From Pedobacter sp. (GTDB lineage Bacteria > Bacteroidota > Bacteroidia > Sphingobacteriales > Sphingobacteriaceae), in contig JAPSHM010000004.1 of assembly GCA_031179845.1 (NCBI GenBank), forward strand, positions 1 to 39,029: 39,029 nt of DNA, in the 5' to 3' direction. Below the pieces are notes generated by a model. It was not told where the DNA came from. It made no database searches and saw only the letters and a program-made list of their open reading frames with translations. Made by a program: the position numbers and the translations under genes. Positions 25,738 through 35,063 of the stretch are shown here, one piece after another. Position 1 is the first letter of the stretch; every line of letters starts with the position of its first letter.

Positions 25738-27174
25738 ATGACAAAATACATTTATATATGCCTTTTAATTTGGGGCTCATTAGTTCTTTCCGGATGTAAC
25801 AAGCTACTGGATGAGCCGGCTGTATCAACAATTACCAATGATACTTATTGGAAAACCGAAGGTGATGTAGCTGCTTATATCATCGGGATGACTGCCGATG
25901 TAAGAGACCTGCTAAATAGTACGCTCTATTTTGAAGACCGTAGTGATGTATTCATTGCTGGACTGGAAGGCCCTGTATCAAACGCCTGGGCTCAAAACCT
26001 GACAGGAACAAATGCACCTAACTGGAGAGATTTTTATAACATGGTACATCATGCCAACCTGGTGTTAAAATATGCACCGAATATTGCCAATTCTCCTAAT
26101 TTAAATCGTTCGATTGCACAAGCTCGCTTCTTCAGGGCGTATGCTTATTTTTCACTACTCAGAATATGGGGTGATGTGCCGATCGTTTTACAACCTACAG
26201 AAAGTGCAGATGTTCCCCTGCCATCACGTGCTCCATCACTTGAAGTAATGTCATTGATCCTTTCCGATATTGAAGAATCATTGAAGCTATTCCCAGAAAA
26301 TGGGCTTCCGAACAAGAATAAAGTTTCCAAACCATTGGTCTACGCTTTGAAAGCAGATGCCCTGCTATGGAAGAATAAAGTGCTGAACGGTAATACCGCC
26401 GATCTGGAAGGAGTAATTGTTGCGGCTGATCAGGCGCTTGCATCTGGGGTGTCCCTTTTAGACAACTTTGACCAGATCCACAGCGTGCTGCACAGGAAAA
26501 ATAATGAAATCATATTCTCGCTTTATTTTATGAGGGATGAGCGTTCAGATCACTACGGAAGCAGGCTAAAGCCAAGGGATATATTTGTTGGAACTGCTAC
26601 AAATGTGTCACAAATTCCCTTTGCCCGAAATGGAGCAAGAAGTGTCTATGCACCGAGTCCACAGATACAAGCAACTTTCGCGGCAAATGACATCCGAAAA
26701 AGCAACTCATTCATTACAGCGGTAGATCCTACCAACAAAGTAATTGGTGTATTCGACAATAAATTTAGAGGTACATTGGCATCCGACGACCGGTACTTTG
26801 ACAACGAATTGGTTCTTTACCGTGCCGCAGAAATGTTGCTGTTCAAAGCTGAAGCACATGCCGCGCTCAACCGTATACCCGAGGCTAAAACTGAACTAGA
26901 CAAAGTACGCAGCCGTGCCGGAATTGGTCTTTACACTGGAGCTTTAAACAAAGAATCATTTGAACTAGAACTGTTAAACGAGCGCGGCCGGGAGTTTTGG
27001 ATGGAGTTAAAACGTTGGCCGGATATAGTCCGATTCCACCATGGAGGTACAATTGATGCTTACACCTTAGTTCCAAACCTTTCCGGGAAGAGCATTCCGC
27101 TATTCTCGCCAATACCAAACACGCAAATCGCCCAGAATCCAAACCTTAAGCAAACACCCGGATATACAAACTAA
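25738..27174 (+). CDS. SusD/RagB-family lipoprotein of the sialoglycan locus (NanU-like position)
   Basis: This 478-residue surface lipoprotein carries a lipidated Cys at 20 (LVLSGCNKLLDEPAVSTITN). Typical RagB/SusD segments are NDTYWKTEGDVAAYIIGM, ARFFRAYAYFSLLRIWGDVP, the C-terminal block LYRAAEMLLFKAEAHAALNR with ELLNERGREFWMELKRWPD, and the end IPNTQIAQNPNLKQTPGY. It should bind the substrate at the cell surface and close the SusC barrel. NanU of Tannerella, which binds sialic acid, is the functional parallel; that link is inferred. Confidence 0.94.
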   Translation: MTKYIYICLLIWGSLVLSGCNKLLDEPAVSTITNDTYWKTEGDVAAYIIGMTADVRDLLNSTLYFEDRSDVFIAGLEGPVSNAWAQNLTGTNAPNWRDFYNMVHHANLVLKYAPNIANSPNLNRSIAQARFFRAYAYFSLLRIWGDVPIVLQPTESADVPLPSRAPSLEVMSLILSDIEESLKLFPENGLPNKNKVSKPLVYALKADALLWKNKVLNGNTADLEGVIVAADQALASGVSLLDNFDQIHSVLHRKNNEIIFSLYFMRDERSDHYGSRLKPRDIFVGTATNVSQIPFARNGARSVYAPSPQIQATFAANDIRKSNSFITAVDPTNKVIGVFDNKFRGTLASDDRYFDNELVLYRAAEMLLFKAEAHAALNRIPEAKTELDKVRSRAGIGLYTGALNKESFELELLNERGREFWMELKRWPDIVRFHHGGTIDAYTLVPNLSGKSIPLFSPIPNTQIAQNPNLKQTPGYTN

Positions 27175-27188
27175 TTTAACCAGCAGAA

Positions 27189-28358
27189 ATGAAAAGAAAA
27201 TTCTCTATAAATGTTGTTGCAGTGCTTCTTTTGTTGCTATCGGGTTGCGGGAAAGAGAGTGCTTCAATTGCAGAACCGATACAGCCAGGCAATGGCAACG
27301 GTAATCAGCCACCCTATACTCATTTATTTAAGCTTGGCGACAATGGATACAGTTGCTTCCGCATTCCAGCTTTAATTAAGGCAAAAGATGGTACCCTTCT
27401 TGCTTTCGCCGAAGGAAGGAAGAACAATTGCGATGATGAAGGCAATATCGATCTGGTCGTGAAGCGCTCTGCTGACAACGGAAGAACCTGGGGACCACTT
27501 GTCGTGATTTGGAGCGACGGAGAAAACACTTGCGGAAATCCAGCACCTGTGGTAGATCAGACTACAGGTGATATTCATCTACTAATGACTTGGAATTTAG
27601 GCACCGACGATATTAGCACGATCAACGCTGGCACCAGTAAGGATACCAGAAGAGTTTATAAAACGAAGTCTTCTGATCATGGACTTACCTGGACACCGGC
27701 AGTTGAAATCACTTCGTCGGTTAAACTAACCAATTGGGGATGGTATGCTACTGGCCCCTGTCATGGCATTCAAGTAACTAAAGGATTAAACGCCGGTCGG
27801 CTAGTTATTCCATGTGATCTGATAGAAATTGGTAGTGGGCGGAAAGGATATTCACATATCATTTACTCTGATGACGCCGGACAAACGTGGAAAATTGGCG
27901 GCATAACTCCAGCCGTTTCCGTAAACCCTAATGAAAGCACTATTGCAGAGCTTTCCGATGGCAAACTGATGCTAAACATGCGGGTAAGCAACAACAATTT
28001 TTTAAGAATGGTATGTACGAGTTCTGATGCGGGTCTTACCTGGACCACTCCAGTGTCTGCCGTAGGTCTAATTGACCCAGTGTGCCAGGGCAGTTTGCTA
28101 TCCGCAAATATCGGTAGTCAGCATACCTTGTTCTTTTCAAACCCTGCAGCCGCAACCAGAACAAATATGACGATTAAAATGAGCACGGATAATGGAAGTA
28201 CCTGGGCAAGACAGTATACGGTATTTACAGGCTTATCCGGGTATTCAGATATTGCAATGCTTTCAGATAACCAGATTGGCATTTTGTATGAAGCTGGAGT
28301 TAATAGATATTGGGATGGCATCGCCTACGAGACAGTAAATGTTGCAGACATAAAGTAA
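27189..28358 (+). CDS. Exo-alpha-sialidase, GH33, lipoprotein
   Basis: This 389-residue sialidase hydrolyses terminal sialic acids. The lipobox LSGC puts the lipidated Cys at 20, so the enzyme is membrane-anchored and may face outward. The GH33 signature FRIP gives Arg58; the Arg triad is completed by R265 (NMR) and R324 (TRTNM). The nucleophile Tyr is Y352 (SGYSD), its Glu partner is E249 (NEST), and the acid/base Asp is likely in the CDDEGNIDL stretch (83-88). Five Asp boxes (SxDxGxTW) lie near 94, 161, 227, 278 and 332. All key residues are present and no lectin domain is attached. It is six bases upstream of a second, different sialidase. Confidence 0.93.
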   Translation: MKRKFSINVVAVLLLLLSGCGKESASIAEPIQPGNGNGNQPPYTHLFKLGDNGYSCFRIPALIKAKDGTLLAFAEGRKNNCDDEGNIDLVVKRSADNGRTWGPLVVIWSDGENTCGNPAPVVDQTTGDIHLLMTWNLGTDDISTINAGTSKDTRRVYKTKSSDHGLTWTPAVEITSSVKLTNWGWYATGPCHGIQVTKGLNAGRLVIPCDLIEIGSGRKGYSHIIYSDDAGQTWKIGGITPAVSVNPNESTIAELSDGKLMLNMRVSNNNFLRMVCTSSDAGLTWTTPVSAVGLIDPVCQGSLLSANIGSQHTLFFSNPAAATRTNMTIKMSTDNGSTWARQYTVFTGLSGYSDIAMLSDNQIGILYEAGVNRYWDGIAYETVNVADIK

Positions 28359-28364
28359 TAATCA

Positions 28365-30014
28365 ATGAACTTACCAAACTATATATATATTGTGCTGTTT
28401 GCTATCGTCTATTCACCGGCAGTAGGACAAATCAAAATTGAACAGCGGAAATTTCAAGTTCCCTTGTTAAAAGGGAAAGATATCAATCCGGTATTACAGC
28501 TTAAGGTCACAGCGGAGCATGCAGAAGAGGTCTTGAAGGCGGTAACATTTGCTCATGTTGGTCGGCCTGCCTTGCAAGCAATAGCAGAGTTGCAACTCTG
28601 GTCGCTGGGTTCAGACTCAAGTTTTTTTTCGCCAGCTAAGTTTCACAACGCGGTCAGAATTGGTACGCTGAAACCAGGAAAAGAACCGGTTTTCAGTCTG
28701 AAGGGATATGCAGCGCTCCAGAAAGGGAGCAACTTTTTCTGGCTTACACTTACATTGAAAGCAGACGCCAGCTATACTCAGCGGATTAATCTGCTAGCGG
28801 TTGCCGTGACAATTAATCAGGGGGTTAATCCGATACCAAAGCCACAAAAGAATATTAATCAGCGTATTGGCAGTGCGTTAAGACAGCACCAGGAGAATGG
28901 TGTCCACACGCACCGTATTCCGGGAATGGGCACTGCAAAAGATGGTTCTTTACTTGCCATTTACGATGTTCGGTACGACAGCGCAAGGGACTTACAAGGA
29001 CATATGGATATCGGATTGTCCAGAAGTTTGGACAAAGGAAAAACCTGGCTACCAATGCAGATTATTATGGATATGGGCACTTGGGGTGGAATGCCTGAAA
29101 TGTTTAACGGTGTATCTGACGCATGTATTCTGGTAGACCGTAACAGCGGGACCATTTTCGTAGCGGGTCTTTGGATGCATGGAGTAAAAAACGAGAAGGG
29201 CGAATGGCTGGAGGGGCTAACAGAAAATAGTAAAGAATGGAACCACCAGTGGAGGAATAAAGGATCCCAGCCCGGATTCGGTGTAAAGGAAACAGCTCAA
29301 TTTTTATTAGTTAAAAGTACAGACAATGGTAAAACCTGGAGCAAGCCGATTAATCTGACCAAGATGTGTAAAAAGGAAGAATGGTGGTTATGGGCTCCAG
29401 CTCCTGGTCAGGGAATCACGCTGAAAGACGGCACGCTCGTATTTCCCACCCAAGGTAGAGATGCACATGGCGAATCATTTTCCAACATCACCTATAGTAA
29501 AGACGGTGGAGACACCTGGCGAACTTCTAATGCAGCCATTGATGAGTCGACAACAGAAAATATGGCGGTAGAATTAAGTGACGGTACCATTATGTTAAAC
29601 ATGCGTGCTAATGCTAACCGTAATGATACCAGTAGCAGAAATGGCCGGGCAATTTCCGTAACCAATGATCTGGGGGAAACCTGGGCGGAACATCCAACTT
29701 CTCACGGTGCTCTTATTGAGCCTACCTGTATGGCCAGCATCATTCGCCACGACTTTATTCAACGAGGCAAAAAGAAATCGGTCCTGTTGTTTTGTAACCC
29801 AGCGTCAAAAACCCAGCGGAACAACATGACAGTTAAGCTAAGCTATGATGATGGAAAGACTTGGAGTAAAAATAAGAGCATCCTGCTGGATGATCAAAAA
29901 AGTCGGGGTTATTCCTGCCTAACCAGTATTGACAATGAAACAGTTGGGGTGCTTTACGAAAGTAGTCAGGCTGACCTCGTGTTTGAAATTATAAACCTAA
30001 AAGAGCTGCTTTAA
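28365..30014 (+). CDS. nanH: Sialidase, GH33, with N-terminal BNR-associated domain
   Basis: This 549-residue sialidase has a signal peptide (MNLPNYIYIVLFAIVYSPAV, cut near GQ) and no lipobox, so it is periplasmic or secreted. An N-terminal beta domain (about 24-155) resembles the BNR-associated N domain of Bacteroidota NanH. The catalytic propeller has HRIP (Arg184), Asp209 in RDLQGHMD, Glu399 (STTEN), Arg414 (NMR), Arg485 (TQRNNM) and Tyr516 (RGYS). Asp boxes are SLDKGKTW, STDNGKTW, SKDGGDTW, TNDLGETW and SYDDGKTW. The catalytic set is complete. Different anchoring from the upstream sialidase suggests that the two act in different compartments or on different linkages. Confidence 0.94.
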   Translation: MNLPNYIYIVLFAIVYSPAVGQIKIEQRKFQVPLLKGKDINPVLQLKVTAEHAEEVLKAVTFAHVGRPALQAIAELQLWSLGSDSSFFSPAKFHNAVRIGTLKPGKEPVFSLKGYAALQKGSNFFWLTLTLKADASYTQRINLLAVAVTINQGVNPIPKPQKNINQRIGSALRQHQENGVHTHRIPGMGTAKDGSLLAIYDVRYDSARDLQGHMDIGLSRSLDKGKTWLPMQIIMDMGTWGGMPEMFNGVSDACILVDRNSGTIFVAGLWMHGVKNEKGEWLEGLTENSKEWNHQWRNKGSQPGFGVKETAQFLLVKSTDNGKTWSKPINLTKMCKKEEWWLWAPAPGQGITLKDGTLVFPTQGRDAHGESFSNITYSKDGGDTWRTSNAAIDESTTENMAVELSDGTIMLNMRANANRNDTSSRNGRAISVTNDLGETWAEHPTSHGALIEPTCMASIIRHDFIQRGKKKSVLLFCNPASKTQRNNMTVKLSYDDGKTWSKNKSILLDDQKSRGYSCLTSIDNETVGVLYESSQADLVFEIINLKELL

Positions 30015-30049
30015 TAAAAGGAGTTTCAATATCTATAAAAAATATTTAC

Positions 30050-30970
30050 ATGAAAAAAATAGAGGGATTAATCGCTGCTACATTTGCGGCCTACCATGCA
30101 GACGGATCAATAAACTTGGAAATCATACCTGCAATTGTCGAAAAGATGATCGTCGACGGTCTTACTGGAGTATTTATCTGTGGTACCAACGGCGAAGGGC
30201 CAAACCTGACTGTAGAGGAAAGGATGCAAATTGCAGAAGCTTATGTAAGCGCGGCAAATAAACGGATCTTGGTGTTGGTTCACGTGGGACACAGTGCTAT
30301 TGCTGAATGCCGAAAGTTGGCTTCCCATGCCGAACAGATTGGCGCAGATGCCATATCTTCTGTTGCAGCGTTTTACTTTAAACCATCCGGTTTAGATAAT
30401 CTGGTTAACTGCATGGCAGAAATAGCTGCCGCAGCACCAAATACTCCATTTTATTATTACAGCATCCCGGCACTTACTGGTGTTGGTATGGATCTCGTTG
30501 AGTTCCTCGAAAAAGCAGAAACGGCCATTCCTACTCTTGCCGGAATCAAATACACTGCGGCAACTTTACATGAATATCAGGCATGTGTGAATTACAAGCA
30601 GGGAAAATTTGATATTCTTTTCGGATATGATGAAATGCTGCTACCGGCTCTTGCCGTTGGCGCAAAGGGTGCGATTGGAAGTACGTATACTTTCGCTGCA
30701 CCTCTATATCTTAAGGTAATACAACTTTTTAAAGCTGGAAAATTGGCGGAAGCAGCAGCTACGCAGCTTCATTCGGTTAATATGGTCAGGTGTCTGGTGA
30801 AATACCCACCGATCCCCGCTCAAAGGGCAATTATGAAATTTGAGGGTTTTGAACTTGGAAAATGCCGCTTACCATTAGTACCACTCAACTCTGCGCAAGA
30901 AGAGAACTTCAAAGCATCATTGCAAGAAATCAATTTTTTCGCTACAGTAAAGGATTTACAACTTACTTAA
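30050..30970 (+). CDS. nanA: N-acetylneuraminate lyase (DHDPS superfamily)
   Basis: This 306-residue cytosolic aldolase splits N-acetylneuraminate into N-acetylmannosamine and pyruvate. The Schiff-base lysine is K167 in AGIKYTAATLHEYQ, the catalytic Tyr is in FYYYSIPALTGV (about Y137), and the carboxylate loop is GTNGE (45-49) where E. coli has GSTGE. The IPALTGV stretch and the YTAATL context favour the lyase over dihydrodipicolinate synthase. The context, sialidases upstream and a mutarotase and transporter downstream, supports this. There is no signal peptide, so sialic acid must reach the cytoplasm first. Confidence 0.93.
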   Translation: MKKIEGLIAATFAAYHADGSINLEIIPAIVEKMIVDGLTGVFICGTNGEGPNLTVEERMQIAEAYVSAANKRILVLVHVGHSAIAECRKLASHAEQIGADAISSVAAFYFKPSGLDNLVNCMAEIAAAAPNTPFYYYSIPALTGVGMDLVEFLEKAETAIPTLAGIKYTAATLHEYQACVNYKQGKFDILFGYDEMLLPALAVGAKGAIGSTYTFAAPLYLKVIQLFKAGKLAEAAATQLHSVNMVRCLVKYPPIPAQRAIMKFEGFELGKCRLPLVPLNSAQEENFKASLQEINFFATVKDLQLT

Positions 30971-30974
30971 TCTG

Positions 30975-32501
30975 ATGATCATGAAATGGAACTCTATCCA
31001 CAAGCTATTTTTATTACTTGGCCTGATCGCATTTGTACTTCAGGCGTGTAAAAAAGACGAACTTAATTCTCGACTTGTTGCCCAGTTCAAGGCCGAAAAA
31101 GAAAATATATTAGCTGGCGAGACTGTACTTTTTACTGATATTTCAGAGGGACAGCCGTCCTCCTGGAATTGGACATTTGATGGTGGCCAACCTGCAACCT
31201 CAAATTTGTCCGGCCCTTCGGTTACCTATGCTAAGCCTGGAACCTATGCGGTAACGCTGGAAATCAAGAATGGGGTAAGTTCAGTTATTGAGAAAAAAAC
31301 AGGTTATATCGTTGTGGGTTATCATGATGTTGCTGCCGAATTTGAGGCCAGCGCCGCTTCGATTGTACAAGATGAAAGCATTAGTTTTACAGATAAAAGT
31401 TCTGGAACGCCAACGATTTGGGCCTGGGAATTTAAGTCAGGGTCCACGGTATTGACTTCACAGGATCAAAACCCGATCGTAAAGTTTACGATACCTGGAG
31501 TGTATACCGTATCCCTTATGGTTACTAATCCCAAAGGTACAAACACTGTCACTAAAGATGAGTTTGTTACAGTGGTGGATAAGAATTCCGTAGAGGCTAA
31601 TTTCGAAGCAGATCAGACAGCTACGTACAGTGGTGGTAGCATTAAGTTTAGAGATAAATCTGTTGGATTAGCGACAATATGGAATTGGAGTTTCGAAGGC
31701 GCCGAGCAAACTTCATCAAACGAACAACACCCTACGGTAAAGTACACATCGGCCGGTCGCTTTAAAGTAAAGCTGGTTGCTTCTAATGAAGCAAGAACAT
31801 CTACTATAGAAAAAGAAAGTTACATTTTGGTTGTTCCGGGCGATGGCTTAACTGCGTTTTATCCCTTAAATGGAAGTATTAATGACTATGGACCAAATAA
31901 ATTGATATCCACATCGGCGGGTACGGTTAAGTTTGAGGAGCTTGATAGAAAGGCACTTGCAGGTAATACCGGTGTATTTAACGGAACAGGTGGCTTTATT
32001 GTCCCTGATCATGAGGCGATGAACTTTGGTACGGGCAATTATACAGTATCTTGTTGGATGCGGACAGCCGCATCTACCAGTGGAATGATCTGGCAGGAAA
32101 GCGGGGCAAAAGCAGCTGGCGACAACCAAACCTGGCTCAGGATACGAGGATCAGCAACCAATCTAACTTCATTTTCCACTGAAGATCAAACTGGGGGATC
32201 TAGCATTAATTTAACAACGGCAAATAGTGGAGCCAAAGCAATTACCAATGACAATACATGGCATCACATTGTTTGTGTACGCCAGGGAGTCAATACAAAA
32301 ATGTACATCGATGGTGAATTGATCAGAGAAGCAAATTCCAGTACTGGAATCAAAGTGACCTCGAATGACGGCAGCTTCAAAGTCGGTATGCAAGAAAATG
32401 CCAGCGGTTATTTAAACAAGTTCAACGGTCTTATCGATGATCTGATCATCTATAAAAGAGCGCTTACACAAGTAGAAATTGCGGAACTTAAAAATCTATA
32501 A
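30975..32501 (+). CDS. Surface lipoprotein with three PKD-like domains and a LamG domain
   Basis: This 508-residue protein begins with a lipoprotein signal (LIAFVLQAC, lipid Cys at 25 counting from the first ATG; a second ATG two codons later is equally possible). Three PKD-like beta domains lie at about 37-115, 118-200 and 205-290, each with the W-x-W-x-F and P-G-x-Y/F-x-V-x-L pattern (SSWNWTFDGG, PTIWAWEF, ATIWNWSFEG). A concanavalin-like LamG domain follows (about 295-505; GLTAFYPLNGSINDYG, NYTVSCWMRT, NTWHHIVCVRQ, GLIDDLIIYKRALT). No catalytic residues are visible. Lodged in a sialic-acid operon, it is probably a glycan-binding surface protein, analogous to SusE/SusF; binding is not shown. 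Confidence 0.88.
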   Translation: MIMKWNSIHKLFLLLGLIAFVLQACKKDELNSRLVAQFKAEKENILAGETVLFTDISEGQPSSWNWTFDGGQPATSNLSGPSVTYAKPGTYAVTLEIKNGVSSVIEKKTGYIVVGYHDVAAEFEASAASIVQDESISFTDKSSGTPTIWAWEFKSGSTVLTSQDQNPIVKFTIPGVYTVSLMVTNPKGTNTVTKDEFVTVVDKNSVEANFEADQTATYSGGSIKFRDKSVGLATIWNWSFEGAEQTSSNEQHPTVKYTSAGRFKVKLVASNEARTSTIEKESYILVVPGDGLTAFYPLNGSINDYGPNKLISTSAGTVKFEELDRKALAGNTGVFNGTGGFIVPDHEAMNFGTGNYTVSCWMRTAASTSGMIWQESGAKAAGDNQTWLRIRGSATNLTSFSTEDQTGGSSINLTTANSGAKAITNDNTWHHIVCVRQGVNTKMYIDGELIREANSSTGIKVTSNDGSFKVGMQENASGYLNKFNGLIDDLIIYKRALTQVEIAELKNL

Positions 32502-32511
32502 TCTATGAAAC

Positions 32512-33621
32512 ATGCGATCAATCTATCTTTTAATCTTACTTATGCCGGTTACTTCTAGTAATTTAAAAGCACAAATAACAGCTAAAAGTTACCTGGAATG
32601 GGGTACTCTAGCTCCCTTACCGGATAAAATTGGCTTTGCCGGTTCATTTGCCGGTGTAGCAAATGGCGCACTGCTTGTGGCCGGTGGAGCTAACTTTCCG
32701 GATGGTGGAGCTCCCTGGACCGGCTCAACAAAGGTCTGGCATGACGATGTTTTTGTGCTCGAAGACGCTAAAGGCAGCTGGCGTAAAGCAGGCAAACTTC
32801 CGCAGCCACTTGGTTATGGCGTTTCGATCAGTTGGAAGGATGCATTGATCTGCATTGGTGGAAGTAATAAAGACGGTCATCATGCCAGCGCATTTATTAT
32901 AAGGTATAAAGATCAGGAGCTGGAATATGAACAACTTCCGGTGTTGCCTGCAACATTGGCAAATTCTTGTGGGACGGTAATCGGCGATGTAGTTTATATT
33001 GCCGGGGGATTGAAAGCTGCTGACAGCGAAAATGCTTCGGACGTATTCTGGTCGATGGATCTCTCAAAAAAACATGAAGGATGGAAAGTTTTGGCCACCT
33101 GGCCAGGGAAGCCTAGAATGTTGAGCGTTGCGGGAAGTGTTGGGAGTAGTTTTTATTTGTTCAGCGGAACAGCACTTTTAAATGGGGAAAGAGTCTATTT
33201 GAATGACGCATTCCGGTATGATCCGAAAAGTGGTTGGTTGAAAATTGCTGATTTGCCCCAGGCGGTTGTAGCAGCACCTTCGCCTGCGTATCAAAGCGAG
33301 AACAGCATACTATCAATCTTCGGTGGCGACGATGGTTCGCTGGCCTCCGAAGCGGCGCAGCTAAAGGCTAACCATCCCGGCTTTTCTACCTTGGTTCTTT
33401 CATACAACACAAAGGTTGACGAATGGAGCATCTCCGGGAAGGTCTTTTCGAATATTACAGATGATGCGGTAGATAGTCCAAATAGCAGCATCTGGGCGCC
33501 GGTGACATCCCCACTAGTAGTATGGAACGGCATGGCGGTACTGCCAGGTGGCGAAGTAAGACCTGCAACACGCACACCAAACGTACTTACCGCTAGGAAG
33601 AAAAAAATAAACTCAAATTAA
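32512..33621 (+). CDS. nanM: NanM-type N-acetylneuraminate epimerase/mutarotase, cyclically permuted kelch family
   Basis: This 369-residue protein has the signal peptide MRSIYLLILLMPVTSSNLKAQ, so it works in the periplasm. Kelch-like repeats form a beta propeller (LPDKIGFAGSFAGVANGAL, LLVAGGANFPDGGAPW, CIGGSNKDGHHASA, VVYIAGGLKAA, YLFSGTALLNGERVYLNDAF) ending with LPGGEVRPATRTPNV, a Bacteroidota hallmark of the cyclically permuted mutarotase family. NanM converts the alpha anomer released by sialidases to the beta form favoured by uptake. It starts 10 bases after the PKD/LamG gene and five bases before the transporter. Confidence 0.9.
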   Translation: MRSIYLLILLMPVTSSNLKAQITAKSYLEWGTLAPLPDKIGFAGSFAGVANGALLVAGGANFPDGGAPWTGSTKVWHDDVFVLEDAKGSWRKAGKLPQPLGYGVSISWKDALICIGGSNKDGHHASAFIIRYKDQELEYEQLPVLPATLANSCGTVIGDVVYIAGGLKAADSENASDVFWSMDLSKKHEGWKVLATWPGKPRMLSVAGSVGSSFYLFSGTALLNGERVYLNDAFRYDPKSGWLKIADLPQAVVAAPSPAYQSENSILSIFGGDDGSLASEAAQLKANHPGFSTLVLSYNTKVDEWSISGKVFSNITDDAVDSPNSSIWAPVTSPLVVWNGMAVLPGGEVRPATRTPNVLTARKKKINSN

Positions 33622-33626
33622 GTCAA

Positions 33627-34865
33627 ATGAAAAATAAGTCAGCAGTAACTCCTAATCCCTGGATAATCGTTGCGGTACTCTGGGTAGTTGCGTTCCTTAA
33701 CTACCTGGACCGGATTCTGATCACATCCATGAGGGACCCCATAGTAAATGAGTTTTCACTTACAGACGCACAATTTGGGCTGTTGACTTCAGTTTTTCTT
33801 TGGTCGTATGGATTTCTTAGTCCTTTGGGCGGATATCTTGCAGATCGTTACAGCCGTAAAAAGGTAATAGTTTTCAGTGTATTTGTGTGGTCGGCCGTAA
33901 CGCTGTGGACAGGGTTTACCCGCACTTACGAGGAAATGATTTGGGCCCGAATTCTTATGGGGGTTAGCGAAGCTTGTTACATACCTGCTGCGCTTGCTTT
34001 GATCACCGATTACCACAAAGGACGTACACGGTCGCTCGCCACAGGTCTGCATATGAGCGGATTATATGCTGGTCTTGCAATGGGTGGCATTGGTGGCTTC
34101 ATTGCTGAACTTTGGGGATGGCGGTATGGCTTCCAGGTATTCGGATCCTTTGGCGTGTTGTACTCTGTGCTGCTATTGTATGTTTTGAAAGACTATAAGA
34201 ATACCGATGAAGAAGTTGCTGAAGCGGAAAAAAGTGGAGTTGAGCTGAATATGAGTCTACCTCAGACCTTCAAAACTTTGTTCAGTAAAGCAGCCTATCT
34301 TATTTTGCTTGTCTATTTCTGCGTGCTTGGAATGGTGAATTGGCTAATCAATGGCTGGCTACCTACTTTCTTAAAAGAACAATTCAACCTGAACCTGGGA
34401 GAAGCGGGGATGTCGGCAACGGGTTACATCCAGATCGGTTCATTCTTTGGAGTGGTGTTAGGGGGATTATGGGCAGACCGATGGGCGAGATCCAATATAA
34501 AAGGTCGGGTGTATGTTGTGATTATTGGATTCTCAATAGGTGCACCTGTATTGTTTCTGATGTCATCCACAGCGGTCTTTGGAATTGCGATTTTAGCTAT
34601 GATCATTTTTGGACTGGCCAGAGGTTTTAATGATGCTAACCTTATGCCAATCATGCGGCAGATTGTCGACGGGCGCTATAGTGCCACTGCGTACGGCTTT
34701 CTTAATTTTTTGAGTACGATTGTCGGTGGCGTTATGGTGTATGTTGGTGGAGCTCTTAAAGACGCAGATGTTGGACTGGCTGTTGTATACCAAGCTTGTG
34801 CAGTGATCATGATTTTGGCCACTTTTACCTTGTTCGGTTTAAAATTAAAAAATAACAGGACGTGA
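33627..34865 (+). CDS. MFS transporter, probable sialic acid permease (NanT-like)
   Basis: This 412-residue inner-membrane protein has about twelve transmembrane segments. The N-terminal half has WVVAFLNYLDRILITSMRDP and the MFS motif A GGYLADRYSRKKVI; ARILMGVSEACYIPAALALI and HMSGLYAGLAMGGIGGFIAE follow, and the second half has GGLWADRWARSNIKGR. This resembles the anion:cation symporter group that includes sialic-acid and hexuronate permeases. The specificity is inferred from being the last gene of the sialic-acid operon. Proton or sodium coupling cannot be read from the sequence. Confidence 0.85.
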   Translation: MKNKSAVTPNPWIIVAVLWVVAFLNYLDRILITSMRDPIVNEFSLTDAQFGLLTSVFLWSYGFLSPLGGYLADRYSRKKVIVFSVFVWSAVTLWTGFTRTYEEMIWARILMGVSEACYIPAALALITDYHKGRTRSLATGLHMSGLYAGLAMGGIGGFIAELWGWRYGFQVFGSFGVLYSVLLLYVLKDYKNTDEEVAEAEKSGVELNMSLPQTFKTLFSKAAYLILLVYFCVLGMVNWLINGWLPTFLKEQFNLNLGEAGMSATGYIQIGSFFGVVLGGLWADRWARSNIKGRVYVVIIGFSIGAPVLFLMSSTAVFGIAILAMIIFGLARGFNDANLMPIMRQIVDGRYSATAYGFLNFLSTIVGGVMVYVGGALKDADVGLAVVYQACAVIMILATFTLFGLKLKNNRT

Positions 34866-34988
34866 CCTCAAAGTGCCTGATGCCAAATGCTTCTTTCCTA
34901 TAGTCTCGTTGTAGTGGTTTAGGAAGACCCTAAGTGAGTAATCGCAACGCCAGTATATTTGTCTATGATAATTTCAATTTCACTTTAG

Positions 34989-35059
34989 GTCAAGTCCATG
35001 TTTTTACGTGAAAAGATGGACTTGACATGGACTTACCATGGACCCACCATGGACTCAAT
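34989..35059. repeat. Hairpin plus four-unit 11-base tandem repeat (ATGGAC family)
   Basis: GTCAAGTCCAT (34989-34999) pairs perfectly with ATGGACTTGAC (35016-35026); TTTT/AAAA extends the stem past a G-G mismatch to a 6-base loop. The right arm is unit 1 of a tandem run of 11-mers: ATGGACTTGAC, ATGGACTTACC (35027), ATGGACCCACC (35038) and ATGGACTCAAT (35049), all sharing ATGGAC. There is no T-run, so it is not a classical terminator. It may be a REP-like intergenic repeat or an RNA-stability element in the 327-base gap before GH92, which otherwise holds only the operator and palindrome listed next. Confidence 0.75.
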
Positions 35060-35063
35060 ATAA

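Noticed and set aside
30050-30970. Dihydrodipicolinate synthase (dapA)
   Set aside because: Same superfamily, but the IPALTGV and GIKYTAATLHEY context and the surrounding sialidases and mutarotase favour N-acetylneuraminate lyase.
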